This document shows, piece after piece, positions 1 through 7,653 of a DNA stretch of 34,680 nucleotides; position 1 is the stretch's first letter, and each line of letters starts with the position of its first letter. This stretch comes from Opitutales bacterium (GTDB taxonomy: Bacteria; Verrucomicrobiota; Verrucomicrobiia; Opitutales; Seribacteraceae): positions 1 through 34,680 of the forward strand of contig JAQXCL010000024.1 in the NCBI GenBank assembly GCA_029251885.1, in the 5' to 3' direction. The notes below the pieces were generated by a model. The model saw only the letters and a program-made list of their open reading frames with translations, was not told the DNA's origin and did not search any database. Made by a program: the position numbers and the translations under genes.

Positions 1-2117
1 ATATCATCTAAATAAGTACGTTCTGTCATAGGGACCTTGCCTTGAAAATCAAGAAACTCACTTAAATTGTTATCCAACTGAGCAACTGCAGTTGCGGAAA
101 GTAAACCTGATCTGAACTGTGCCCAGTAACTGCTTCTCTCTTTCTCCAAAAGTCGCCTACGAGCCTCAGCCAATGTATCCATACTTGCTAGTTCATCTGC
201 AGTCAGCGGATAACTTACGGGATCGGGCAAATAGTTCCTGACCAAGCCCCAATTTGCACCGCTTAAAAAGCGATCATCTTTAAGGAGATCCATTTCTTGC
301 TCACAAACATTTGATATGTTGCCGGTGGCGTTGGAAAACATTAATTTTTTAACCGCGGGCAATTCTGTCAGTCCAAGTTTATTTACCAATACTTTGATAG
401 TCGTGGCATTGACCAAAAGAGTGAGCAAAACGATACCAGAAATAAGGAACAGAAATTGATCGCGTACACGCGAAGAAATTCCAACCAAAGAAGCACTTGC
501 GATCGCTCCATTTCCTTCGCCAAAAATAAGAACCTTTTTGGCTCCGCTTGATAAATCTTCCCGAATTTGGGAAACAATCTTAGAATCTTTCTTTCCGAGA
601 ATTTCCTCTGATAATTCGCTGGATTGAGAAATTCCCATAATACGACCATTGGATACCTTAGCCTTGGCAAAGGAATTTGCCGCCATTCCGTATAAATTCA
701 AGTTTGGGTTGGTTCCTGCATACGAACGAGCCTCATCAGAATCGACCACGAAAACAGAAGTTGTTTTTGCAGAGTATCCACTCCCCCCCTCAGTTATTTG
801 AAATTCATACCTCAGGCTTTCTGAATAAACCACCAAGGCTAAGGCCAAGCCAATTGCACCACGCAAAGCACCCCACCAAACCACAATTGCATCTTTTCCG
901 GGAAGTCCATAACCCGCTTTTTTCATGAACGGATAAAACATACCCATATTGATAGCCCGAACGACATGAATGATGACATAAATTAAGAATAAAATGAGGA
1001 AATCCATTCCCGTAGGCTCTGCTTTTTGGGCAATTACCACCCCCACAACGATGAAGATGATTACATTTGCCGCAAAGGCAGTGAATTCCCAAAACTCGTG
1101 CATGAAGTGCTCGACCTCTGGACTAATTCTTGTCCTTCCCACTCCAGCCATAACGATTCCCAATGCAACTAAACCAAGAACTCCTGAGACATGGAAAAAA
1201 TGTTCACAAACAAAAAAGACTGCATAAGAAGCTACTAAAACTACGGTTATTTCAATCAACGGATCGTTAAAAACTTTCCTCACCCATAAAATGGCAATTA
1301 GTCCCAGAAATACTCCAACTAATCCACCCGCTGCTCCAATTTTACCAAAGCCAATTGCAGCACTTCCAATGAAACTGCCTGCACCGAGGAATTGCTCAGC
1401 GCCCGTAACCACTCCGATCAAAAGGACAAAGGCTACGATTGCGGTTCCGTCATTAAGCAAAGATTCACCCTCGATTAAAGTTCCTAATTTCTTACTAGCA
1501 CCCAAGTCCTTAAGCAGAGCAACCACTGCGACAGGATCCGTGGCACTAACCACGGCCCCGAACAACATAGAGGCCAGGACCAGAAAGGCCCCGCTATCCA
1601 CATTCCAGTCTGCTAAGACTCCTCCTGGCCCCCCAAAGGCCGAAACCAGTCCCATAAAAGCAAGTCCGGTCATGACAGTAGCCGTCACAATACCTGGTCC
1701 TGCCATATAAAAGGCATTGACGAAAGATTTCTTAAAGGTGTGAACATCCAAAGCAAAACCAGCCTCAAATATAAGAATGGGCAGGAAAACATACAAAATG
1801 AGATGTCCATCCAAATTTCCGCCCCAAGATATAGCTCCACTAAGGGTATCCACGAACTTGGCCCATAGACCTGAGGCTTGCTCAATACCATGATCATCTC
1901 CATGAGAACTTCCACCATGCGGTCCGTAGGCCCGATTCAATCCACCCATGGCCAAACCAATGAGTAATAAAAGAACCGTAAAAGGAAGAGGAATTCGTTG
2001 CAGGAAATGCCTAGTGGCTGCACCGATAATCAACGCAACAATTAAGAAAAATAATCCGTATAGATAACCGATGTCACCAGAGGAAGCCAAAACATGTGTA
2101 AAACTTAATGAAGTCAT
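1..2117 (-). CDS. CPA1-family Na+/H+ antiporter (partial, C-terminus beyond window)
   Basis: An open minus-strand frame runs from ATG at 2117 to the left edge without a stop (705 codons plus 2 bases). It encodes a polytopic inner-membrane cation/proton exchanger. The CPA1 signature is clear: SATDPVAVVALLKDLG near residue 194, then GESLLNDGTAIV near residue 215, whose Asn-Asp pair is the ion-binding hallmark of electroneutral exchangers. WWGALRGAIGLALALVVY follows near residue 410. A His-rich acidic loop (GPHGGSSHGDDHG) lies near residues 60-74. Unusually, about 115 residues of soluble-looking sequence separate that helix (ending near 430) from the next one (DQFLFLISGIVLL, near 550). The visible C-terminal part continues into a hydrophilic tail, as in long NhaP/SOS1/sperm-NHE-like exchangers. 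There is no clear Shine-Dalgarno. The gene lies just downstream of the FecR-like gene on the same strand. The family call is secure; the transported ion (Na+ or K+) is not. Confidence 0.9.
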   Translation of the reverse strand, partial: MTSLSFTHVLASSGDIGYLYGLFFLIVALIIGAATRHFLQRIPLPFTVLLLLIGLAMGGLNRAYGPHGGSSHGDDHGIEQASGLWAKFVDTLSGAISWGGNLDGHLILYVFLPILIFEAGFALDVHTFKKSFVNAFYMAGPGIVTATVMTGLAFMGLVSAFGGPGGVLADWNVDSGAFLVLASMLFGAVVSATDPVAVVALLKDLGASKKLGTLIEGESLLNDGTAIVAFVLLIGVVTGAEQFLGAGSFIGSAAIGFGKIGAAGGLVGVFLGLIAILWVRKVFNDPLIEITVVLVASYAVFFVCEHFFHVSGVLGLVALGIVMAGVGRTRISPEVEHFMHEFWEFTAFAANVIIFIVVGVVIAQKAEPTGMDFLILFLIYVIIHVVRAINMGMFYPFMKKAGYGLPGKDAIVVWWGALRGAIGLALALVVYSESLRYEFQITEGGSGYSAKTTSVFVVDSDEARSYAGTNPNLNLYGMAANSFAKAKVSNGRIMGISQSSELSEEILGKKDSKIVSQIREDLSSGAKKVLIFGEGNGAIASASLVGISSRVRDQFLFLISGIVLLTLLVNATTIKVLVNKLGLTELPAVKKLMFSNATGNISNVCEQEMDLLKDDRFLSGANWGLVRNYLPDPVSYPLTADELASMDTLAEARRRLLEKERSSYWAQFRSGLLSATAVAQLDNNLSEFLDFQGKVPMTERTYLDD

Positions 2118-2138
2118 AATTATGAGTAGTTTAGAAAA

Positions 2139-3104
2139 TTAATTACCTCGTAGCAGACGACTAGGAAAAGGCCTGGTTGTCGGATCAGTAACAGAGGGTT
2201 TTTCTGAAGTTATCTTGTCTGGTGTTGGAATGGTTGTGGAGGGAAATTCATCAGAGTTAACGGACAATCTCTTTGGCTTTCGACCAAGAAGTTCTTGCAA
2301 GGGAAGAGAGCCTGTTACTTCATAACCCCTTTTCTTGTATGAAAGATTCGAAGTGTCGTTTGAAAACTGGGCTGAGGTGTTTGATGGTTGAAACTCGTTG
2401 ATAATTTCAAAAACTTCAGGTTTTTTTGCACCACCAACAGTCGCATCAAAGGTTTTACCAATGAAAAGCTTTTGAGATTCAGAAACACTTTTCAGCGAAT
2501 TTAAAAAACTCTGACTATTTGAAAAACCAGATATAAGAAATGATGTCTCAAATAAATTATGGAGATCCACAACTAATTTATCGCTAAATACATTTTCTGA
2601 TAAATTGGTAAAAACAAGTTCTCCAGGAAGAATGGTAGCTGAACTTTTTCCATTGAGGCTCAAAATAATCTTTCCAAGTACACCAACACATTTAAAACCA
2701 CCGTTGGGCTCCAAATTAATCAAGCAAGAACCTGCACCGGACAAACGAATCGAGGCCTCAGGGCCTTTAAGATTTAGAGCATTTGTAATTTTACGAGATC
2801 GTACAAATATTGAGCCACTAAATAATTCAATGCTTTGCTCTTCACAAACAAAAGCAGTGGATGAACCGAACCTAAACTGATAACCAGCAGCAAGTGTCTC
2901 AATTCCACTTTTGGGCCGAACAGACAATTTTGTACTAAATGGCAAAAAAGTGGCTTGATTGACTGCCAACGACTTTCCGGATTTATCGGATAAAAAAACT
3001 CCATCTCCCAGACTTGAAACAAATAGGTGAGAAACCTTACCCAAGAGGGAACTCCCTCCAATCAGAAAAATCGAACAAGCAATAAGGCAAAACTTCATTC
3101 TCAT
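2139..3104 (-). CDS. Secreted FecR-like domain protein
   Basis: This is a 321-residue protein with a Sec signal peptide (MRMKFCLIACSIFLIGGSS, cleavage near residue 22). Residues about 25-175 have the alternating strand pattern of FecR periplasmic domains: a start near SSLGDGVFLS, then LSVRPKSGIETLAAG, SIELFSGSIFVRSR and SIRLSGAGSCLINLEPNGG. The C-terminal third is low-complexity, Pro/Ser/Thr-rich and probably disordered. There is no transmembrane anchor, and no sigma factor or TonB receptor is nearby, so a classical FecIR role is unlikely. It lies 71 bases after ftsZ in the same direction, so it may be co-transcribed with the division genes. The FecR assignment rests on pattern only. An outer-surface or periplasmic structural role is equally possible. 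Confidence 0.6.
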   Translation of the reverse strand: MRMKFCLIACSIFLIGGSSLLGKVSHLFVSSLGDGVFLSDKSGKSLAVNQATFLPFSTKLSVRPKSGIETLAAGYQFRFGSSTAFVCEEQSIELFSGSIFVRSRKITNALNLKGPEASIRLSGAGSCLINLEPNGGFKCVGVLGKIILSLNGKSSATILPGELVFTNLSENVFSDKLVVDLHNLFETSFLISGFSNSQSFLNSLKSVSESQKLFIGKTFDATVGGAKKPEVFEIINEFQPSNTSAQFSNDTSNLSYKKRGYEVTGSLPLQELLGRKPKRLSVNSDEFPSTTIPTPDKITSEKPSVTDPTTRPFPSRLLRGN

Positions 3105-3175
3105 TGTTCAAAGATAATTTATCAGGCAGGTCAAACAATCAAAATTTCAAATCCTTCGTAATCCTTAGCAATTCT

Positions 3176-4474
3176 TTAGATTACGATCTTTACCCCTCGC
3201 CGTAAATACGATGGTACATCCAAGTCCTCACCCTCATACATATTCCTGCTAGGAAGATCGTCAAATATGCCTCTTTGGTTCTCTGCTTCCATAAAGAAAA
3301 AAGTATTTTGCTCTTTATTATCAATGTTCCTTCCTCTCTTTTTCCGAGTCGCCATGGAGGAAGTTTTTTCCGGGCTAGTATTTGTAATTTCTAATTTAGA
3401 TCGATGAGACTGTTTAGCATTCTTACCTAGTTCCAATACTTGTTGAGCGACCGGAGCAACATCGGCAGTGGGAACCAAGGGATCTAACGAGGTAACTCCC
3501 AAAATGGTAATTTTGACCTCCTCTCCAAGATTCTCATCAACATGTGCCCCAAAAACAACATCTTCTCCGGCCTTAAATGAATCCCTGATCTCTTTGGATA
3601 CGGATTGTAAACCAGACATACTTAATGAGGTTCCACCCTGTATAAAAATAAGCAAAATATCTGCAGCCTTTGATACATCAGGCATATGTAACATCGGACA
3701 AACGAGTAAATCTCTTAAGGCTTCGCGTAAACCTTCTTTCCCACTCCCCTTTCCATAGCCAAAAAGCGTCCGTCCACCTCGGCCCGAAAAAACTTTACGC
3801 AGGTAGGAAAAATCAACATCAATCATCCCCTTTTTAAATACTATGTTGCAGATGGCAGCTATACCCCTGCTGACATTTCGCCCTGCTTCAGCAAAACACT
3901 CCAAGGCGGTGGAGTCTTCACCTCCCATTTGTAAAAGTGAATCATTAGGTAAAGGAATCACAGCATTTGCATGCTTTCGTAGTTCAGACAAGCACTCCTC
4001 TGCCTGGGCGTGTCGCGTTTTTTCCCAACTAAATGGCAAAGGAGTAAAAGCGAAAACTAGCGCCCCATGTTCACGGGCTAACCTCGCAACAACCGGCGCA
4101 GCCCCTCCTCCTACTCCACCCCCCAAACCAGCAAGAAGGAAAACTAAATCGACACCCTCCAACTCTTTCCGAATTTTATCTTTTTCTTCTTCGGCCAATC
4201 TTTTACCTAAGTTAACATCTCCTCCTGTGCCCATTCCACGTGTATGCCTTCTGCCAAAAGTGAGTTTTTGAGAGGCGAGAGAATCGGCCACTGCCTTAAT
4301 ATCAACATCGATGATCAAATTATCTACGAAGTCAAAATTATCGAAGCGCAAACCATCGACTAAGGATATACCTGCCCCACCAACGCCAATGACCTTTGCC
4401 CTAATTCCAAAGGAATTATTGTTTAAGTTGGAATTGTCATTTGTTTCAAAGAATGTTTCTTGATTCGTATTCAT
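3176..4474 (-). CDS. ftsZ: Cell division protein FtsZ, divergent
   Basis: This 432-residue tubulin-like GTPase forms the cytoplasmic Z-ring. Recognisable landmarks are the T1 loop GVGGAG (30-35), GMGTGGDVNLGKRLAEEE (80-97), the signature loop GLGGGVGGGAAP (116-127), the T7 loop MIDVDFSYLRK (217-227), a variable linker (about 331-400) and a conserved C-terminal peptide EDLDVPSYLRR (416-426) that should bind FtsA. Several key residues differ from canonical FtsZ. The signature GGGTGTG reads GGGVGGG. The T2 loop NTD reads DVD. The T7 motif NxDFAD reads DVDFSY, which keeps the Asp equivalent to E. coli D209 but replaces D212 with Tyr and N207 with Asp. GTP turnover may therefore be slow or altered. 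The gene follows ftsA, as in most dcw clusters. Its identity is certain from context and the C-terminal peptide. Confidence 0.96.
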   Translation of the reverse strand: MNTNQETFFETNDNSNLNNNSFGIRAKVIGVGGAGISLVDGLRFDNFDFVDNLIIDVDIKAVADSLASQKLTFGRRHTRGMGTGGDVNLGKRLAEEEKDKIRKELEGVDLVFLLAGLGGGVGGGAAPVVARLAREHGALVFAFTPLPFSWEKTRHAQAEECLSELRKHANAVIPLPNDSLLQMGGEDSTALECFAEAGRNVSRGIAAICNIVFKKGMIDVDFSYLRKVFSGRGGRTLFGYGKGSGKEGLREALRDLLVCPMLHMPDVSKAADILLIFIQGGTSLSMSGLQSVSKEIRDSFKAGEDVVFGAHVDENLGEEVKITILGVTSLDPLVPTADVAPVAQQVLELGKNAKQSHRSKLEITNTSPEKTSSMATRKKRGRNIDNKEQNTFFFMEAENQRGIFDDLPSRNMYEGEDLDVPSYLRRGVKIVI

Positions 4475-4531
4475 ATCATATAGGCTGGGGTGTTTTTACG
4501 TTACCACACTGAGTGGACTTTCAAATGGTTT

Positions 4532-5737
4532 TTAGATACCGATGAGCCCACCGAGCTTTTTAATAAATCCAGAACTTACTGCTTTGTGCTGCTCTCCTGG
4601 TAAGCCGTGATCCTCCAAACCATAATGTAGGAGTCCTAGAACGGTGGAGTTTTCAGGTTGGGCAAGTTCATTGCCCAACCCGGATGGAAAATTGGCTTTA
4701 GTCACAGGCACGCCGAGAACCTTAGAGGCCAATTGCTCAATACCAGGCAATCGCGAAGCTCCACCCGTTAGCAAAACGCCAGCACCCAACTCAGAAGTAT
4801 CGAGCAAGTCGCCTAGCTCTTTACTGATAATTTCAAACAGTTCAACGACACGAACATGTATAATATCGGTCATTGTTTTACGTGGCACTTTACGGTCACC
4901 AATCGTTTTGTTTCCAATTATCCATAGTTGTTGGTCTGCATCAGAAGGATCCGACTGGGCCTTTCCATATTCCAGTTTAAGTTCCTCTGCGTAAGGCTCT
5001 AATACCCTCAGTCCCATTGACAAATCCCCTGTAAGATGATCGCCCCCCACCGGTATCACTCCCGTGTATGCAACATTTCCATTACGATAAAGGGCAAGAT
5101 CCGTAACACCTGCTCCCAAGTCAATAACTAGAACCCCCGCCCTCCTCAGGTCAGGTCCTGCAACCATAGTCGAAGATGCAATCGAGGACAAAATAAGATC
5201 AGCCACTTCCAATCCATAATTGTGTGCAAGATCGAGGTTCATTCTAATTGCTGATTCATCTCCCTCTATCGACCAATAAATAAGTTCTACTTTTTTCCCG
5301 ATCATACCGACGGGGTCTTCCACGGAACGGCCATCTAACTGAATAGGCATTCTAACATGATGGACATAAGATCTCCCTGATGCAGGTTGTTTGCGCTTTG
5401 CTTCATTAGCAGCGGTTTGTAGGTCATCAACTGACACCCTACCATCAGGCGAAGCAACATTTGCACTTCCCCTTAAAAAAGAACCTTTTATATGTGCACC
5501 AGTTTGGGCCAGGTATACAGAGTCAACCGTTGTTCCTGACATTTTCTCCGCCTCTTCCAAAGCCGCATGAACGCTTGAAGCGACTTTTCTAAAATCTACA
5601 ATCTCACCCTTGCGCATACCTTCGTTTTTCCGAACAGATTTGCCCACAATATTAAGAGATTTCCCCTCGGTCACTTCCCCGACTAATGCTTTAGCACAGG
5701 AAGTTCCAATTTCCACGGCACCAATTATTTTACTCAT
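4532..5737 (-). CDS. ftsA: Cell division protein FtsA
   Basis: This 401-residue actin-like ATPase tethers FtsZ filaments to the inner membrane. The phosphate-1 motif is GAVEIGTSCAKALVGE (6-21), the phosphate-2 motif is VIDLGAGVTDLALY (about 203-216), and the adenosine motif is GVLLTGGASRLPGIE (about 320). The SHS2/1C subdomain lies between the first two motifs (SVYLAQTGAHIKG and following). The last residues, SSGFIKKLGGLIGI, form a short amphipathic helix typical of the FtsA membrane-targeting sequence. Length is close to the family norm. The Glu in the phosphate-1 motif is also found in E. coli FtsA and is not an anomaly. It lies between ftsQ and ftsZ, as in the standard ftsQAZ order, with 34 bases to ftsQ and 57 to ftsZ. 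No strong ribosome binding site is visible before the ATG. Confidence 0.97.
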   Translation of the reverse strand: MSKIIGAVEIGTSCAKALVGEVTEGKSLNIVGKSVRKNEGMRKGEIVDFRKVASSVHAALEEAEKMSGTTVDSVYLAQTGAHIKGSFLRGSANVASPDGRVSVDDLQTAANEAKRKQPASGRSYVHHVRMPIQLDGRSVEDPVGMIGKKVELIYWSIEGDESAIRMNLDLAHNYGLEVADLILSSIASSTMVAGPDLRRAGVLVIDLGAGVTDLALYRNGNVAYTGVIPVGGDHLTGDLSMGLRVLEPYAEELKLEYGKAQSDPSDADQQLWIIGNKTIGDRKVPRKTMTDIIHVRVVELFEIISKELGDLLDTSELGAGVLLTGGASRLPGIEQLASKVLGVPVTKANFPSGLGNELAQPENSTVLGLLHYGLEDHGLPGEQHKAVSSGFIKKLGGLIGI

Positions 5738-5771
5738 AGTATGTATAGGTTAAAATTAAATGCGGACACCT

Positions 5772-6032
5772 TTAGATTTTGGCAAAAACAGAACGGCCAT
5801 GTGAAAGATCAATCGAATGAATAGAAGAAGCCTGAGAAAAATTTGGTTCATCCAGCAAATAGCGCAGCCTTTTTAATTGGTTCGCATAATTGGATGGGTT
5901 AAAGCGGATACTATTTATTCGATTGGATTTGATGGTAATGCTAGCACCGGGATCGTTATCATAAGGGCGATTATAGGAAACGACAGACCAGTCTCGATAA
6001 AGTTCTGGATAGTCTCTCCTCGCCAATTCCAA
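5772..6032 (-). pseudogene. ftsQ: FtsQ C-terminal part, separated from the N-terminal part by an in-frame stop
   Basis: This frame continues exactly in phase from the FtsQ frame upstream (6683 minus 6032 is 651, divisible by 3). Translation across the TAA at 6063-6065 continues with LKGIPVFAPLLELARRDYPE and ends in SIDLSHGRSVFAKI, the expected end of an FtsQ periplasmic beta domain. The longest separately startable ORF begins at a TTG (6032) and gives 86 residues, with no signal peptide or membrane segment. Translated alone it would stay in the cytoplasm and could not replace the missing domain. Read together with the upstream part, the product is about 303 residues, a normal FtsQ size. The frame has no other lesion, so the stop is recent, recoded or a sequence error. 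Confidence 0.75.
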
Positions 6033-6062
6033 AAGTGGTGCAAAAACTGGAATACCTTTTAG

Positions 6063-6065
6063 TTA
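6063..6065 (-). other. In-frame TAA inside ftsQ
   Basis: The coding-strand context is GGT TTT AAA TAA CTA AAA GGT. One substitution (for example CAA to TAA) would explain it. The stop is followed by C, a context generally considered leakier than average. A CUA triplet after a stop is known as a readthrough-promoting context in eukaryotic and viral systems, not established here. TAA is the normal terminal stop of other genes in the window (for example ftsZ and waaA), so genome-wide reassignment of TAA is excluded. Confidence 0.9.
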
Positions 6066-6683
6066 TTTAAAACCTTTTCCATCAGGGGTCTTTTCGATAA
6101 GGGAAGCTGGAACATGTAAAGAGGGAATTAACCTTAGCATTCCCTTGCTGTAACCCTCCCCCCGGTAAAGAAAACCGTCTGATGAGACAAGCCAATCGAG
6201 GTAGCCCTTTTTTCTGTCCCTGAGCCTCAAAACTAACATGGGAACCCGTTCTTTTATTTCGACAACTAAGGTAGATGGAAAACTTCTACTAATTCGTGCA
6301 GATGAAATTTGTTCTTCCTTCAACAAATTTTGCTGAAGTTTTTCTAAATCCACTTCAACCAATGAACTCCCCCTTAAGGGACCCAACCAGTTAAGAAACC
6401 ATTCATGACTCAGAGGACCAGAAGAACGAAAAACTATTTGGTTTATCGGCAAAGAGGGACCGGTATAATCCTTTTTACCAACATCGGTCCGGGCGTCCTT
6501 ATCTATTTGTAGATACAAAAACGAGAATAAGAAGATTATAATAGCTGCACCAAAGATTAACCGAGCAGCCACGGCCAATCTTTTTCTAACCACAACTCGA
6601 GAACTTGACTTTCGTGAAAACCTAGGCTTCAGGTTCCTCCAAGTTGCAGGCATAACGAGATCATTCTTTTTGGCTTTACTCAT
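6063..6683 (-). CDS. ftsQ: Cell division protein FtsQ, N-terminal part ending at an in-frame TAA
   Basis: This 206-residue product has a basic cytoplasmic N-terminus, one transmembrane segment (about 36-58, AARLIFGAAIIIFLFSFLYL) and a POTRA-like domain (about 78-150; strand-helix pattern ending RSFPSTLVVEIKERVPMLVL). It is followed by the start of the FtsQ beta domain (YLDWLVSSDGFLYR). FtsQ is the bitopic divisome scaffold that links FtsB/FtsL and FtsW/FtsI. The protein stops prematurely after TPDGKGFK, while the same frame stays open for another 97 codons. The lost part normally contains the FtsB-binding strands. The gene starts 4 bases after ddl, is followed by ftsA, and sits in the conserved ddl-ftsQ-ftsA order. 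Identification is from position plus topology, since FtsQ sequences are poorly conserved. Confidence 0.85.
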   Translation of the reverse strand: MSKAKKNDLVMPATWRNLKPRFSRKSSSRVVVRKRLAVAARLIFGAAIIIFLFSFLYLQIDKDARTDVGKKDYTGPSLPINQIVFRSSGPLSHEWFLNWLGPLRGSSLVEVDLEKLQQNLLKEEQISSARISRSFPSTLVVEIKERVPMLVLRLRDRKKGYLDWLVSSDGFLYRGEGYSKGMLRLIPSLHVPASLIEKTPDGKGFK

Positions 6684-6687
6684 GGGA

Positions 6688-7635
6688 TTAGGCTGCGTGG
6701 TTATTGACCCTGGAAGACGAATTAAAAAACCTCTCGAGTCCAGGGCTTATTAATTTACGCGTTAATTGATCGAAATTATATCCTGACGAACTAGCACTTT
6801 TGGGAAGTAAACTTGTAGGAGTCAGACCCGGCAGTGTATTGATTTCTAAAAAATGGGCATTCCCGTCTTCGCAAATTATAAAATCGATTCTAGCAAAATC
6901 TCTACACCCACAAGCTTCAAAGGAACTGATAGCAAAACTTTTTATTTCATTTTCAGTTTCTTGATCAAGAACTGCAGGAAAACGATATTCTGTGGCTCCC
7001 GATGTATATTTTCTTTCGTAATCATATACCCCTCCCATGGGAATTACCTCAACTACACCAAGCGGATGATTTCCCAAAACACCAATCGTTACTTCACGAC
7101 CATAAACTCGTGCCTCAACCATCCAATCCCCTGGGCTAAGTTCATCCAACTGTTTTTCCAATTCGCTCAAACCCGAAATTAAGAACAGGGAAACACTGCT
7201 ACCTTGTGCAACAGGCTTGATTACTAAATTTTCTCCAAGTTTATCTATTAACTCAGCTGCATTGCATTGAGCAGGGTCATTAAATTGGAAACTTTTGGGA
7301 ACGCGTACCCCCACATCAGAGACACATTGTTTGGTAGTTATTTTATTAATACATAAACGGCTCGATTGCGTCGCACTTCCACAATACTCTAAACCAGCCG
7401 AATCCATGAGTGATTGTAACTGGCCGTCCTCTCCAAACTCACCGTGAATAACGGGAAAAACCAAATCGGTTAACGGGTTCAACTCGGTCGGAAGTGCATT
7501 TTTATTAATGTCTACAAGCTTGGTCTTGTAACTCGTTGACAAGGATTCTGCCAGTGCTTTGCCAGATGCAAGAGATACATCTCGCTCAGGTCCGGTACCA
7601 CCAGACAGGATAATAATATTAGGTTCTAAATTCAT
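6688..7635 (-). CDS. ddl: D-alanine--D-alanine ligase
   Basis: This 315-residue ATP-grasp enzyme joins two D-alanines for the peptidoglycan stem peptide. Visible motifs are GGTGPERDVSLASG (12-25), HGEFGEDG (64-71), the ATP-binding lysine in VIKPVAQGSS (138-147), the omega-loop YDYERKYTSGATEYRFPA (204-221), and the metal-binding RIDFII (249-254) and LEINTLPGLTP (263-273). The Tyr in the omega-loop fits D-Ala-D-Ala rather than the D-lactate ligases of the VanA type. Length is normal. It is placed between murC-murB and ftsQ with 18- and 4-base spacers, so translation is probably coupled to that of its neighbours. Confidence 0.97.
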   Translation of the reverse strand: MNLEPNIIILSGGTGPERDVSLASGKALAESLSTSYKTKLVDINKNALPTELNPLTDLVFPVIHGEFGEDGQLQSLMDSAGLEYCGSATQSSRLCINKITTKQCVSDVGVRVPKSFQFNDPAQCNAAELIDKLGENLVIKPVAQGSSVSLFLISGLSELEKQLDELSPGDWMVEARVYGREVTIGVLGNHPLGVVEVIPMGGVYDYERKYTSGATEYRFPAVLDQETENEIKSFAISSFEACGCRDFARIDFIICEDGNAHFLEINTLPGLTPTSLLPKSASSSGYNFDQLTRKLISPGLERFFNSSSRVNNHAA

Positions 7636-7653
7636 ATGATATATAATTTTACA

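Noticed and set aside
1291-1710. A 139-codon plus-strand frame opposite the antiporter.
   Set aside because: Its Pro/Thr/Ala-rich translation is the antisense of conserved antiporter helices; no independent coding evidence.
4532-5737. FtsA phosphate-1 motif with Glu instead of Asp (VEIGTS).
   Set aside because: E. coli FtsA also has EIGTA at this place, so it is normal for the family and not a co-variation with the odd FtsZ.
5772-6062. The FtsQ C-terminal part as a separate, independently translated gene.
   Set aside because: It has only a TTG start without a well-placed Shine-Dalgarno, no export signal, and is exactly in frame with the upstream FtsQ part.
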